From: Romanomermis culicivorax
Lineage: Eukaryota > Nematoda > Enoplea > Mermithida > Mermithidae
DNA length: 64,000 nucleotides
NCBI GenBank assembly: GCA_963922205.1
Contig: CAWUHX010000099.1
Span: forward strand, 806,001-870,000
Direction: 5' to 3'
Position numbers and translations under genes: made by a program. Position 1 is the stretch's first letter. Each line of letters begins with the position of its first letter. Positions 1 through 10,888 of the stretch are shown piece after piece. Under the pieces are notes generated by a model that searched no databases, was not told where the DNA came from, and was given only the letters and a program-made list of their open reading frames with translations.

Positions 1-121
1 CTAGGTCCCTGTCCATACTCTTACATGGAATCGAAAGAGAGTTGCTCCGACCTCCCGCCTTCACTAGTCGCCGGACGGAGTGGATAGTTTCCCCCATTCG
101 CTGATTGCCAACCAAAAACCA

Positions 122-581
122 TGTTGTATTTTAAGATAAGTCAGGGCTTTGAGTCTCGGGCAGGATTGGGATTCCAGGGTTCGTCCTTAATGTACGTATT
201 TCCCACGCCCACACTTACATGATTAACTTAATTAATTGTACTTAAACCCGACAATAATAACCACACCAATCAAGGAGAAGATACTTCCTTCATTGTCAAC
301 TGAATTAACCGAATACAAGAACGGAAATCCCTTTCTTCGATTTTACTTACGCAATGAAAAACACTTACTTACAAATGGGACGGGGCGAGAATACAAATGA
401 TTCACTCCCACACACTGGGAAGAAAACAAACAAAGACGTGCGTGCGGGAAGGCAGCGAGTAAGGAAAAGTAACTAATAGGGCACACATTATATGGTCCGC
501 TTGCTCGCTCCACTTGGTACTTGCGGGCCTCATGCCCGGATTGACAAAATATGAGAAAATCGGCGGAAACACACTAAAACA
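122..581 (-). repeat. 3' LTR of Gypsy element 1
   Basis: This is a near-identical direct copy of 14208-14741, starting TGTTGTATTTTAAG and ending CACACTAAAACA on the plus strand. It is about 74 bp shorter than its partner. The missing block corresponds to roughly 14575-14650 of the other LTR, just before the shared GATGGTCCGC stretch. Because pol reads on the minus strand, this copy is the 3' LTR. Confidence 0.93.
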
Positions 582-594
582 CCCCTCCCCCCTT
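582..594 (-). other. Polypurine tract
   Basis: On the minus strand this reads AAGGGGGGAGGGG and directly abuts the 3' LTR. That is the expected position and composition of the plus-strand priming site in LTR retrotransposons. Confidence 0.8.
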
Positions 595-1204
595 GTGGTA
601 GATCGCCCTAAGCGATCATCAAGAAATAACCAGAACGTGCAAGGGGAAAGGGCACCGCCACTACAGGCCATCACCGCGGTGGCCCAAGCAATCTTTGGCA
701 TCACCCAGTGGGGCCGATGGAGTCGTTGCAGTTGTTTGAACCGAATTTGGGTGGTGCATAGGGTGAGACCTCCCAATGCGGGTTGCAATTAGTGAGGCCG
801 TAAGTTTGGCAACACCGCAGCTCGCATTGTCACTCCATCTGCACCGATATATTGGTGCGCACCAGCATGCGAAGCCATGCGGATGGGAGGGTGAGGCGGC
901 GGAGGGGGAAAGGACAAATGGCGCAAGTGGGGGCGTGTTGCGGTAGAACAAGTTGAGTCGTCTTACTGCCTGGTCTTAGCATCAGTTGCATATGCGCTGG
1001 GAATACTAGTACAAAAATAAAGCACAAAAGGAGATTAGAAAAACAAAACAACCAGTATTAATGAGGTTAATGAAAACAAAAAGGAAAAACAAATGTTACT
1101 TTACAAAAGCTTGAAATCAATGGCGGTGATGATGGTGAGTGTCGGATGCGGACCGAGATTGCTGATGATTGTCGTGGCGGTTGCAGTTTTCCTGGCAGTA
1201 GCGG
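595..1204 (-). other. Untranslated 3' part of Gypsy element 1
   Basis: About 600 bases between the last credible ORF and the polypurine tract. Short overlapping frames occur on both strands, but none has recognisable motifs. I treat it as the 3' untranslated stretch of the retroelement. Confidence 0.5.
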
Positions 1205-1921
1205 TCATTGTGATAGCCATGGGGGTTGCGGGATCGTCATGGACATCGAAGTGAATGGAGTGAGAGTGGCAAGGATAGCCGCTGTAGTCGGCGGTATCGC
1301 AGCGGGGGGATGACGAAGTGAAGGTTTGCGATTGCAGCGGTGAGAGAGGATTGATGCCACAGGGCGGAGAGCTGCGTCGCAATCAAAGAGGGACGGTCTG
1401 ATGGTAACCCTGTTGACCGCAATGGTCTCAGTGGCAGCAAGTTCCCCCGGGCAGAAAAAATCGTGCCGATGCAGCAGGGGCACGGGACAGTTGGTTTTGC
1501 TATGGTATTGCAGATAAATTCGTTGAATGTCAGCGATTTCCGGAGGTTGTTTGAATGGCAAATATTGCGGGTAAGCCATCCAACTATGGATCAAACCGAC
1601 AGCGGTGTTATAGGCTTGCAATAGACATGAGGGGTTGTCTAGGCCTCGCACTTTGTACAAAAAGAGTGTCAGATAAGCGGTGTGGATGGCGTCGACTACA
1701 CCGAGCTCTTCGGCCTGGAGACTGGCAACCCATGGAAGAATCATCGCGCCCACGTCAGGGGATACGGGTGGTTGTTGTTCTTGATATGTAGTGCAATAGT
1801 GGGCGCGATAATATTGATACAATGCTAGCGAGGCATTTGTTGTGCGAATGTGTACAGCCATGGTGACACAAATGCTAAGGCAGCCGAAAAATTGATCGAA
1901 ACCATCTCCTGCAAGGTTCAC
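1205..1921 (-). CDS. Hypothetical protein ORF in the Gypsy 1 tail (238 aa)
   Basis: The longest undisturbed frame in the 3' tail of the element. I do not recognise a family. The first 150 residues are mixed alpha-type sequence with aromatic and Gln-rich stretches (for example [17 protein letters not shown]). The last 60 are rich in Pro, Ala, Thr and Arg and look disordered. It overlaps the end of the preceding frame by a few bases (1918-1921), so it may be a frameshifted continuation of that ORF. There is no signal peptide or clear membrane anchor, so nothing supports an envelope protein. It could be the C-terminal piece of a third polyprotein that begins near 5.6 kb. Confidence 0.4.
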   Translation of the reverse strand: MNLAGDGFDQFFGCLSICVTMAVHIRTTNASLALYQYYRAHYCTTYQEQQPPVSPDVGAMILPWVASLQAEELGVVDAIHTAYLTLFLYKVRGLDNPSCLLQAYNTAVGLIHSWMAYPQYLPFKQPPEIADIQRIYLQYHSKTNCPVPLLHRHDFFCPGELAATETIAVNRVTIRPSLFDCDAALRPVASILSHRCNRKPSLRHPPAAIPPTTAAILATLTPFTSMSMTIPQPPWLSQ

Positions 1922-2432
1922 GGCATGAAAAACTCAACAGATGGATCGATAAGTGGGAGATGACGAGGTGTCGCTAGCGTAATACAGTGCAGCGAGTCCG
2001 TGGTGCGGAAATGGGTGTAATTTGGCAATCTGGTTGCTTCGCTGGGCAAATGTGGTTCGAAATGTTGCAGGGTACCCTTGCGCGCTACCGGGCAACTCCG
2101 AGTACTGGTCGAGTCATGATAACTGATGGTGGTTGAGCAGGCGTGGTAGTTTGAACCGACGTCGGGGCGGACGTGGTGTGAGTGATGGTGGGTGCCGTGG
2201 CAGACGTTGGGGCCGTGGGCAGCAGCGACGTGGCTGTGGGTGGTAGCGACATTGAAGATGATGTGGCTGGTTCCACCTCCATCGGGGGCTGCAGTGGGAG
2301 CGGGACTTTGAACACTATTTTTGGCGGATTTTTCAAAGCTTCCATGCATTTCTGGATTTCGGCATCGCAATGCAATGGGCTGATGTAGTCAGTCAATTTT
2401 GGTGGTGATCGGCAGTAACTGTGTTTGTACAC
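1918..2432 (-). pseudogene. Pro/Thr/Ser-rich tail ORF, frameshifted
   Basis: Two overlapping minus-strand frames cover this stretch. The upstream one (2085-2432) encodes a basic start followed by a low-complexity run rich in Pro, Thr, Ser and Ala ([19 protein letters not shown]). The downstream one (to 1918) continues with a more complex sequence ending [13 protein letters not shown]. The switch between frames near 2090 suggests one frameshift in an originally continuous ORF. I recognise no domain. Such Pro/Thr-rich linkers are typical of disordered regions, and their role in the element is unknown. Confidence 0.4.
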
Positions 2433-2902
2433 CTCTTCGTAGAAACCGGTGGAGTGTACTGTGTCCGTTTGCTCACTTTGAGTGCGGTGTGGTGATGCAT
2501 TATTACACAGTTCGTGTTGACGGCTGTCACGGCTTGTTTTGTGCAGTTGTTGGGTTTCTTTTTGGTGGCGGTCATCACGGGAGTTGACTCGTGGCGAGAC
2601 CAGTGACTATCTGATTGACCGGCAGGTGGCATGTGTTTGGCCAGTGCTGCTGATTTTGTAGTCATGACCTTGAGCTGCCGAGTCGCACTAGTCTGTAAAC
2701 TAGTTTGATGGGCCTCTTCACGAGCTTTCTGTTGATTGCATTGTTTGCAGCGACAGGTTGTCCTTTCCCTGGGCATCTTGCTGCGCTCAGTATGTGAAGT
2801 ACTGGGTGGCAGCATTTCTCGGGTGTGTGGTTCGTCCATCGTACACATTTTGTGAGACTTGTGGTAGTTGGCTTCTTCCTGAAGATGTTGCTTGCTTTTC
2901 AC
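2393..2902 (-). pseudogene. Basic Lys/Arg/Thr-rich ORF in the Gypsy 1 tail (169 aa)
   Basis: An open minus-strand frame with strongly basic, coiled-coil-like composition (Gln, Lys, Glu, Arg, Thr). It has a short cysteine pair, CRCKQC, around residue 50, which is not a standard CCHC knuckle. It lies directly downstream of the acidic/Pro-rich ORF at 2927-4650 and shifts frame relative to it. The sequence could bind nucleic acid through its charge, but no known domain is visible. It is probably part of the same decayed tail protein. Confidence 0.35.
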
Positions 2903-2926
2903 AGAGTGTTCATAACGTCCGGGTTT

Positions 2927-4650
2927 TCAAATAGGCTGGCCATGAGGATCTAAAGCCGGCGCAGACGTGCTGGGAGCCTGTGGGGTTTGAACATCCATAG
3001 GCGCCATTGGTGGCAATAGAGTCGCAGATGGTGGCAGTTGTGGTACTGGCGGCAGTGGCAGTGCCGTGGGTGGCTGTATGGCCACTTGAGCAATTACCCG
3101 AGCCGGTTGAACAACTTGAGGAACGGGTACAGCTGGTGTCAGTTGCGGCAGCAGAGTACATTGTATCTCTTCCTTGAGTGCATCTGGATACTCCATCCAA
3201 TGGTGTTCAGGGAACAACATACCGGGCGGCGGTGGCAGAAAATGGTACACGGTGAGAGCTGCAGCAAATGCTTGCTATTGCTGATCTGAAATAATATGTT
3301 GAAAAAAATGAACAAGAGCACTATACCTAGCAGCGGCAACAGTGGCAATAATCGGAGGTCCCAGCAGCATTGCCGGAGTGGCCAAATAAATGCGCGGGTC
3401 CACAGGGGGTGTCCTCGGAGGCAACATTGTTGCAGGTTCTGCAGGCACGTCGTCCATTGATGTGGACTGGTTGATGGTGCTTTCTTCAGGTATATCCCTT
3501 AGCGTTTGATCTGTGGTGGTATCTGTTTCGGTGTCCATCCCGGCAGGTTGGACTGGGGTAGATTCCTTCATCGGCACCAGGGTGAGGGTTGATATTTCGT
3601 CAAGGGTCAGTTTCAAAAAATCGGTTATTTGTGTGGCTGTCACTGTAAGATCGGGTGTGGCAGCAGGCACAGGAAAGGCTGACACGTCAGTTGACAGCAG
3701 CAGCTTCGCTATATTCAAATCAAAAATCGGCGTTTCCAAAAGCTCTTCATCAGCGGGCTCTATGTCTATCGCTGAGGTTGGGTGGTCCAGCAGTTCCTCA
3801 GTGGTTAGCGTGTGCACCACGGCTGTAGTCAGCAAGGGGTATGCATACACCGGCACAGGGAATGAAAATTGATTTTGAAAGTCGATTATGTTGAGCAAAC
3901 TCGAATAGAAATGAAAACGGCTATGGGGATTCACCATGTAGTCCGATTTGTAGATATCGATCTTTTCAACAGTGGTTTCCGTGTGGAACTCCTCATCGAA
4001 GATGATCGGGTGTAGAGCGAACTGGTTGCAGACATAAGTTCCGGGTTCACTTGCAAAAGACAGCTTGCACTCCAGTATTTGGTTCATCCATTTGGTGAGG
4101 CGTGTTGGGGGGTTGCCATTGGGGCGTTACCACATACAGTTGTAGAAGGTGGTATGCATTGCCGGATCGAAGTTTTGAGCGTGGTGAAGCAACAAATCAT
4201 TAACGTAAGCGTATTCGGCGGCGGAATAAGGTGAAGCCAAAAGCGCGGCCAATGGCATGCAAGTTGTTAGGCATCCAAACCAGTTGCCATCCACCTGTAA
4301 AAGACTAAGGATGATGGAAGGGAGATAACGGTAATGGGTACCCTGGTAGGTTCGATTGCGGAGAGGTTGGTCAGCCGTGATGCATTTGATCCACACGTCG
4401 TCAACTTCATGTGGAATCAGTAGCAGTGCGGGGTCAGTTTCATATTGAAGGCAATCATGGATGGCTAATTTGTACATAGGCAAAACTGGAAAGTTGAGGA
4501 ATTCGATGAGCCGGTTCGTAAGCCTGCTCTTCATGGCTGAAGTGACAGCTGCTTGAAGGCATTTCGGGTCATCGAACATTGATCTAAGTTGGAGAGCCGG
4601 ATCTTCGTCATCTGATACGTCTGGCGATTTGTTCCATTCGTCTTTCTAGT
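2927..4650 (-). pseudogene. Tail ORF: acidic start, unknown globular part, Pro/Thr-rich end (two stops)
   Basis: One minus-strand frame runs through this whole stretch, with a TAA just after 4127 and another just before 3275; the pieces read on in the same frame. From the N-terminus there is an acidic segment ([16 protein letters not shown], about 4590-4640). It is followed by about 290 residues of unrecognised sequence with many Leu and Tyr ([14 protein letters not shown]) and then a Pro/Thr/Asp-rich linker. The C-terminus has Pro-rich repeats (PQLTPAVPVPQVVQ). Only two stops over 1.7 kb imply the frame was kept while the element was active. I know no family for it. It is not envelope-like: I see neither a signal peptide nor a clear fusion or anchor pair. 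Confidence 0.5.
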
Positions 4651-4863
4651 TCTTTTTTTCTTTTTGGGCACTTTCAGGGCGGTGAGAAGCTTCGGGTGCA
4701 TCGTACGCATCAATACTTTGACGCTGCGAAAACCATTGGGCACTATTCCTAAACAAAAAGACCGACTGTGGTCGGACGATGTGCAATCGAACATGAAAAA
4801 TTTATAAGCAGAAAGAACCACGTCTCGCATAATCGCAGGGAGGGTGACTTGCAAGGTAGTGGG

Positions 4864-5592
4864 TTAAACTCTATCCGCAGAGTCGGTGGGTAGAACATCC
4901 AATAGCAAGACGTTGTGAAAAGCGGCGATTAGTGTCTCGGTGAGGTGGTCCATTTCGGCGGCATCCAAGGAGTCATGGGGAAACAACGTGGGGGCATTGT
5001 ATACTTGGGGGACAAAGCCGTAACAGCATAAAGCCAAAAACAATAAAAGCGGGTAATAGGCGTTGAGGGCAGCGTACGCAAGAACGCCTGATTGCAGGAA
5101 CAATGTTGCCCAGTTGTTGAAGAAACGCAAAGTGCTGGGAATTTGAGCCTGAGTTTCGAAACATCCAACGCCCACATGGTGGAAATGGTAGCTTTCAAAG
5201 TATGCTTCTCAGGGGAAAAACCCTATCTGTGGAGCCAGCTTGTACAGCGGCGGGGAGATGTCAATGTTTCTGATCACACAGTATGCGTGCAAATGGATGG
5301 CTTTGACGACGGGATCCTTATTCTTCTTTTTGCGATCGGTCCGGAACTGGGTACCTAGCAGAGCATATATTCCCACCCAGTTGTGGGCTCCATCGAAGGA
5401 AACGACGATGGTGTGTTCGCCCTCCACCAGGGAGAATAACACGGTCCAGTCTTCCGGGGTGGCGGTGAAAGTTTTGAAAACGAACATGGTGCCATTGGGG
5501 AATGCAAGCTGAACATATCGCGGGTAGCTGGACACCATGGAGTCGACTGGCATGGGCACCATAAACTGGAAATTCTTCATATCCACGGCCAT
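4864..5592 (-). pseudogene. DEDDy exonuclease-like ORF of Gypsy 1 (frameshifted)
   Basis: The minus-strand frame 5592-5209 reads MAVDMKNF, then about 20 residues later YVQLAFPNGTMFVF, a DWTVLFSLVEGEHTIVVSFDG stretch, and HNWVGIYALL. After a frameshift near 5200 and another near 5120, the frame 5175-4864 contains VLAYAALNAYYPLLLF. This matches the layout of RNase D/WRN-type 3'-5' exonucleases: strand with Asp (motif I), a second strand followed by hydrophobic helix and strand (motif II region), and a terminal Tyr-x3-Asp helix (YAALDA in active enzymes). Here motif I has D-x-K instead of D-x-E, and motif III ends in Asn rather than Asp, so catalysis is doubtful. It lies after integrase, where Gypsy elements normally have nothing or env. 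Confidence 0.55.
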
Positions 5593-6012
5593 AATTGATT
5601 CGGTGTGGAAGCAGACCAGAGTGTAGCCATGGAAGTTCGGTGTGGGTTGGGTGGCCTAGGCCTGCCCCAAACTTCGGGGTGAAAGAAAGATCGGCCATGG
5701 CAACACATTAGGAGGTCTGGCATACAGGGAGACGTACCAAGATTCCAAATTAGTGGCGGGGATCATTCATTTGACATTATTTTCTTAAACAAGAGTGGGC
5801 CTGATATTCGGCATATGACACAGTGGGCTCCAGATCAAGGGAACGAAATGGGATCAAAAGGTTGACTTTAGAATGGAACCAAGAAGGTATGGCCTTGTTT
5901 GCTGTACAAAAAGGGAGACATGCCCCGGGGAGATGGCGGCTTGGGCGGGGATGTCACTTTGATGAGCGCATTTCGCCAACTGGATCAGGCTATGATAGCG
6001 AGATGACGAGAG

Positions 6013-6074
6013 TTGTCATATGCAGGGGTCAAACAGCGGCTGGTTGTCATATGCAGGGGTCAAACAGCGGCTGG
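6013..6074. repeat. 31-bp perfect tandem duplication
   Basis: Two head-to-tail copies of a 31-bp unit beginning TTGTCATATGCAGGGG, followed by a third partial copy of its end (TCAAACAGCGG). Confidence 0.9.
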
Positions 6075-7002
6075 TCAAACAGCGGCCACGGCACAAGAAG
6101 CTAAGCTAACGGATTTTAACCGAGAGATTCAAAATGTGTCAAAAAGTTTCATTTGACATTAAATCGATCGTTTATTAATCCTAAGTGTCAATTATGCTGA
6201 GAAAATGTCATTGAGAGAGATTAAAATATATATTCATAAAAAGGGAAGCTGAATACCTATACCTATGGGATAACCTCGTTGTAACATGTCAGTTAAAAAC
6301 CATTAGTGTCAAATGCCACGAGGCCATGGTCACGTTTTACCCATTCAGCTACAACCACGGCTATGTGGCCACGTTTTACCCATTCGGCCATGTTTTACTT
6401 ACTTGGTCGTCGCCATGTTTTACCCACACCCAGGGATGGAAAAAAACCCATTTTTCAAAATTTCGACTTTTGGGTTTAATGGGTTTTTTGCTGGTTTTTT
6501 TGGGTTTATTGTGGGTGTTTTGGTTCAATGCGGGTTTAATGTTGTACTCATTTCAAGATTGCCATGTCTATTGTCAAGACAGTCGCAAGATGATTATACA
6601 TAAGATTAATAGAAAATTTCTCAAAATGAGTCCATAAACTAGACTTTTCAAACATATTTTCTGTTACGAACCATTCACACGTGAAGTGAAGTAGAGTTCT
6701 CTTATTTGGCATCATTTTATCAGAAAGTTACGGCAAAAACTGAGTACAACGTTGTATTATTTAACAATGATTGCATGAAAAACATTCGTATACCGACTTT
6801 AGCACTAAGCGACATAGAAGTTCGAAACTTTCATTAAAATAATTCACTAAGTATTAAAATGCTGATGTTTAAACCATCTATTCGCAAAACTATGTCTTTA
6901 TTATGTGCAATCTTTCAAGTTTTATATTTTGAGCTTACGTAGAATAAAAAGTAAATTACAGTACCATTTTGTTGCATGAATACCACAAACTTCATCGCCC
7001 AA

Positions 7003-7216
7003 AATGTGGGGGATGGATTGTGGGGGACGGATTGTGGGGGACGGAATGTGGGGGACGGATTGTGGGGGACGGAATGTGGGGGACGGATTGTGGGGGGACG
7101 GATTGTGGGGGACGGAATGTGGGGGACGGATTGTGTAGGGGACGGATTGTGATGGGGACGGAATGTGAGAGACGGAATGTGGGGGACGGAATGTGGAGGA
7201 CGGATTGTGGGGGACG
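7003..7216. repeat. 14-bp minisatellite, about 15 copies
   Basis: Units of the form ATTGTGGGGGACGG alternate with AATGTGGGGGACGG, with a few length variants (GGGGGGACGG, TGTAGGGGACGG, TGATGGGGACGG). It lies inside the Gypsy element just beyond integrase. The reverse strand can be read as Pro/Ser/Arg repeats, but this is low complexity rather than a gene. Confidence 0.95.
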
Positions 7217-7478
7217 AATTTTCCACATCCCAAAGAAGATACCCCCTCCTACGGCGAAAGTGTGGAAACGGGGAAATATATAGGGTGATGTTGTAAAGTC
7301 GGTAAAGTGTTTGCTGGTGATGAGTAGGGCGGAGAGGAAGCAATCAACCGGGTTACACTTAGTCTGCAGTTGTTGTCTCGTCAACATTGTCACCAGGATC
7401 TAAATTAAACAAAATGCGGTGATTATGTACAACTTGGCGTGATGAGCGCCTTATCACAAAGTAAAATTTCAAATCAAA

Positions 7479-8937
7479 CTATTTGGGGTGTGAAGTGTGA
7501 GGCAAATGCAGTCCGCCCGTTTCGAGGTCAAAAACGTCTTTGGCAGGATGCAGTATGAATGGTTTCAATTGCGTTGTAGGAACAGTTTGCGGCTGGCCGG
7601 GCGCATCGAGTGAATCAATGGTGACAACGTTTTCGGCTGTGCGGGATGCATCCATGATAATAAAAGGTCCAATGAAATCAGGTTGAATTTTGTTTGCTTT
7701 TCTTGTGTTGGTCAAGAGAACCAGGTCGTTGACGGCGAAATCGCGCATTCGTGCCTTGCGATCGAAGTATTCTTTACTGACTGCGGGGACTACATCAAGG
7801 ATGGTTTTGATTTTCTTGTGCATTTTTAGTTGCGCTTGCATGAGAATATGCTGGTAGGCGTCGTAATTGAGCAGCAACATGAGTTGGTGGGCGCAATCAT
7901 AGTCAAAGGTCATGCGTGGTTCGTAGCCTCGTAACAAGCTGAAGGGCGAGTGACGCCTAGCTGTATGGGGTGTGGCATTATAGGCAAATACAACGTGTGG
8001 CAAGTAGCGTTCCCAATTATCTGGTACCTCGGCGGTGTATTTCTTTAGTTGGGCAATCAGCGTTTGATTGAAACGCTCGACCATTCCGTTGCACTGGGGA
8101 TGATACACCGTTGTTTTGACTTTTCGTATTTTGAGTAGGTCGCAAATATCCTGCAAGAGCTTTGACGTGAAACATCCACCCGGATCGGAAAGAAGGACAA
8201 GTGAGGAGGATGTTGTTCACGAAGCATTCGACAATGGTTGAAGCCTTTTGGTCAGGTACGGCATGCGTGGAGACCCATTTTGTAAAATAATCCTGAAAAA
8301 CTATAATGTATGGACGTTTCTCACCTACCGGCAATATGTTGACAATATTGGTGGCGACAATCTTGAAAGGGTGTATGGGCTGGATCGGCAACAGCAGTGG
8401 AGGCGGCGATGTGCAGGGCATTGTCTATTGGCAAATCTTGCATAACTTGATCCAATCACGAACATTTTCTTCCATGCAGGGCCACCAAAAATGAGCTTTG
8501 ATGGTTGCCAGTGTGCAGTTAGATTCTTGGTGGTTCAAAATTTTTGTGCCGTGAAATTGATGAAGCATTTGATCGACCATGGATGTGGGAATGACCAGTT
8601 GCTTGATATCTTTGATTTGTGGATACAAAAGCCTATCTTCTGTAAAGAAAATTGGCGGGCGTTTTGCGGCGTTGTTGATTTCGAGAGAGGCAACGATTGT
8701 GGTGATGGCGGGATCGGCGGCCTGTGCTCCTGAGACTTCGTCCTGGGAGGCGATTGTTATAGCTTTGACCGGAGGCGACGCATAATAGGCGGCCAATGGT
8801 ATGGGATGGGAGAGCATGGGTTGACTGATGGTGTTTTTGGTCATTGCCCGAGTGACAGTGTTAACATCCGCATTGATGTCTTCAAGTGACAAAGCCCCTG
8901 CTGGGAGTGTATCTGGTACCGTCAGGTCGGCGTTCAA
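7479..8937 (-). pseudogene. Integrase of Gypsy 1 (frameshifted)
   Basis: Three overlapping minus-strand pieces. Piece 8937-8425 has the N-terminal zinc-binding region (HQFHG, NHQ, then CKIC preceded by [14 protein letters not shown]). Piece 8421-8017 begins the catalytic core ([20 protein letters not shown]). Piece 8156-7479 carries the rest, including [15 protein letters not shown] with the conserved Glu, and a C-terminal chromo/SH3-like region (DLVLLTN). A frameshift lies near 8190. The first core aspartate, normally in a hxhDhhGP context, is replaced here (ATNIVNILP). This is the strand-transfer enzyme that inserts the cDNA; this copy is inactive. Confidence 0.88.
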
Positions 8938-9087
8938 AAATGCACCAGCAGAGCAAAAATTTTTTCAGAAAATTTTGGTGGATAAATCTTCAGTGCTTGG
9001 GATTGGGAGTTTCTCGCGGTCATCTTTCCTGGACAAAAAATTAGCACAAGCGTTGTCTTTGCCTTTGAGGTATTCAACTTTGTAGTC

Positions 9088-9477
9088 CTAGTCCTGGAGA
9101 TTGATAGCAAAATGTTGAAGGCGCAAATTTCTGTGCTTTTCGTCTTTGAGCCAGTCAAGCGGCTTGTGATCGGTACGGACAATAACCTTTTGACCATAGA
9201 CGTAATGGCGGTACATTCCAAAACCATAGACAATGGCGAGGCACTCGTGCTCTGTTGTACTATAGCAGGTTTCGGTGTTGGTGAGTATGCGGCCATTGTA
9301 AGTGATGACCCATTGATCCTTGCTGTTTTCTTGGTACAAAATTGCTCCCATGGTGGTCGTACTGGCATCGTTTTGGATGACAAATTGAGCTTTACTGTCG
9401 TACAACAGATAGCGGAGGAAAGGTGATGTTGTGAGAGCTTTTTTGATGCCTTCAAAGGCGGCATGGTGTTCTTCCAT
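9088..9477 (-). pseudogene. RNase H domain of Gypsy 1
   Basis: Typical Ty3/Gypsy RNase H: FVIQNDASTTTMGAIL (first catalytic Asp region), CYSTTEHECLAIVYG (Glu) and VIVRTDHKPLDWL (the TDHKPL motif). It degrades the RNA strand of the RNA-DNA hybrid. It follows RT but in a shifted frame, with a frameshift around 9480-9520, and it ends in a stop at 9088 before the linker to integrase. Confidence 0.88.
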
Positions 9478-9514
9478 GGCGATGTATTGTGTGTCTTTTC
9501 GTAGGGATGAATCG

Positions 9515-10711
9515 CTAGCACCATTGGACTAAACCTAAAAAACTTTGCATACCTTTTTTGGTAGTCGGGAATTTGTACTCGGCGATAGCCTTGACTTTCT
9601 CCGGATCAGCAGTGATTCCATTGGCATTACGGAGATGTTCCAAAAATTTGACTTGCGGCAACAGGAATTTGCATTTGTCGAGCCGAAGCGTGAGATTGGC
9701 TGCGCGGAGGGCATCAAAAACGATTTGTAAATGTTCCAAGTGTTCTTCAAACAAATTGGAGAAAATGATAATATCATCAATGTAGACGAGGCAAATTTTC
9801 CATATATATGGGCAGAGCATTTGTTCCATCAAACATTGAAATTTGGTGGGTGCGTTCTTCAAACCGAATGGCAAAACTTTGAATCGAAACAAACCTTCTT
9901 GGCAGATAAAGGTTGTTTTGTCCTGGGAGTCATTGTCCAGAGGTACTTGCCAGTACCGGGCTTCGAGATCAAGTGTGGTGAAAAATTTTGCTTGTCCCAT
10001 AGCATCCAAATAGTCGTTGATGCACGGGATTGGGAATTTGTCACTGGGCGTAACAACGTTTATTCCATGGTAGTTGACGACGGGTCGCCAAGAGCCATCT
10101 TTTTTCTTTACAAGGAATAGCAGTGGGGCCAAGGGTGAGTGGGATTGTTCGATGAAGTTGTTGTCAAGCATTTCTTGAATATGGCGGTGGACGATGGGTC
10201 TTTGCTCCATCCCAGCCTGGTAATAATGGTGGGATACTGGCTTCGCAGTGCCGGTGTCGATGCTGATGATCAATTCCTTGGTGAATGTTGGTTTGTCGCC
10301 GGGCAGGCTGAAGACGTCCGGGTTTTGTCGTAGCATGCAGAGGGCCTTTGCTTTTTGAGCAGCAGTAACGTGGGTTTTTTCCGTCATCTTGTTCAAAGTG
10401 AATTCCAATTTTTGCTGGTCAGTGTGACAAGGGAATGATTTATTAAGGGCGGCCGGTTCATGGTTGGTTAAATCAGGGTCCGCAGCAGCGGTTGCTACTT
10501 GACAATCTACGGGGAATTTGGCTTGGCCAAGCATGTGTTTTGCCACTGTGATAAGTTGGTTCGGGCGGAGTTTGATGCTATTCGATGTATTATTGACAAA
10601 GAGTAGCGGGCAGTGGCTGTTGGTGATGTTGACGATTGCGGTTTCAATTGGGAATTCTGCGGCTACGCTATTGGTTGATAGTGGTTGAACAATCACATCT
10701 GGAATGGTCAC
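9515..10711 (-). pseudogene. Reverse transcriptase domain of Gypsy 1
   Basis: A 398-aa open frame with all Ty3/Gypsy RT blocks: [36 protein letters not shown] (active-site Asp block; the usual GY is RY here), [16 protein letters not shown], and [12 protein letters not shown] (YIDD catalytic pair). The thumb contains [16 protein letters not shown], and the connection ends [14 protein letters not shown]. It copies element RNA into cDNA. The domain is intact, but it is separated by frame changes from protease upstream and RNase H downstream, so the polyprotein is broken. Confidence 0.92.
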
Positions 10712-10888
10712 TGTTGTTGTAGGGAAGATGGAGCTGTTTACCCATTGCTGGCAATGTGGCGAAATCGAAACTGAAACTTGGGCGAGGAGGAAAATCGGCT
10801 CGGCAAGCTCAGTAACCTCCAGCTGCTGAGACAGCAGTTGGCGTGGACTAGGTTGAGCCTGCCGTACCTGTTGTTGGGCCTCGATTTC

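Larger units (their letters stand above)
5593..7478. other. AT-rich spacer between integrase and tail ORFs
   Basis: No credible gene. From about 6100 to 7000 the base composition becomes much more AT-rich than the rest of the element, which suggests a nested insertion or a degenerated untranslated region. It contains a 31-bp perfect tandem duplication (6013-6043 and 6044-6074), a G/T-rich TGGGTTTTT stretch near 6460-6540, repeated CACGTTTTACCCATTC motifs at 6330-6430, and the 14-bp minisatellite listed separately. I found no clean terminal repeats to define an inserted element. Confidence 0.5.

Noticed and set aside
1205..4650. Envelope gene in the tail of Gypsy 1
   Set aside because: No signal peptide, no furin-type site and no C-terminal membrane anchor; composition is Pro/Thr-rich and acidic instead.
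6992..7393. Pro/Ser-rich ORFs across the 14-bp minisatellite on both strands
   Set aside because: They are translations of the tandem repeat itself; three frames are equally open.
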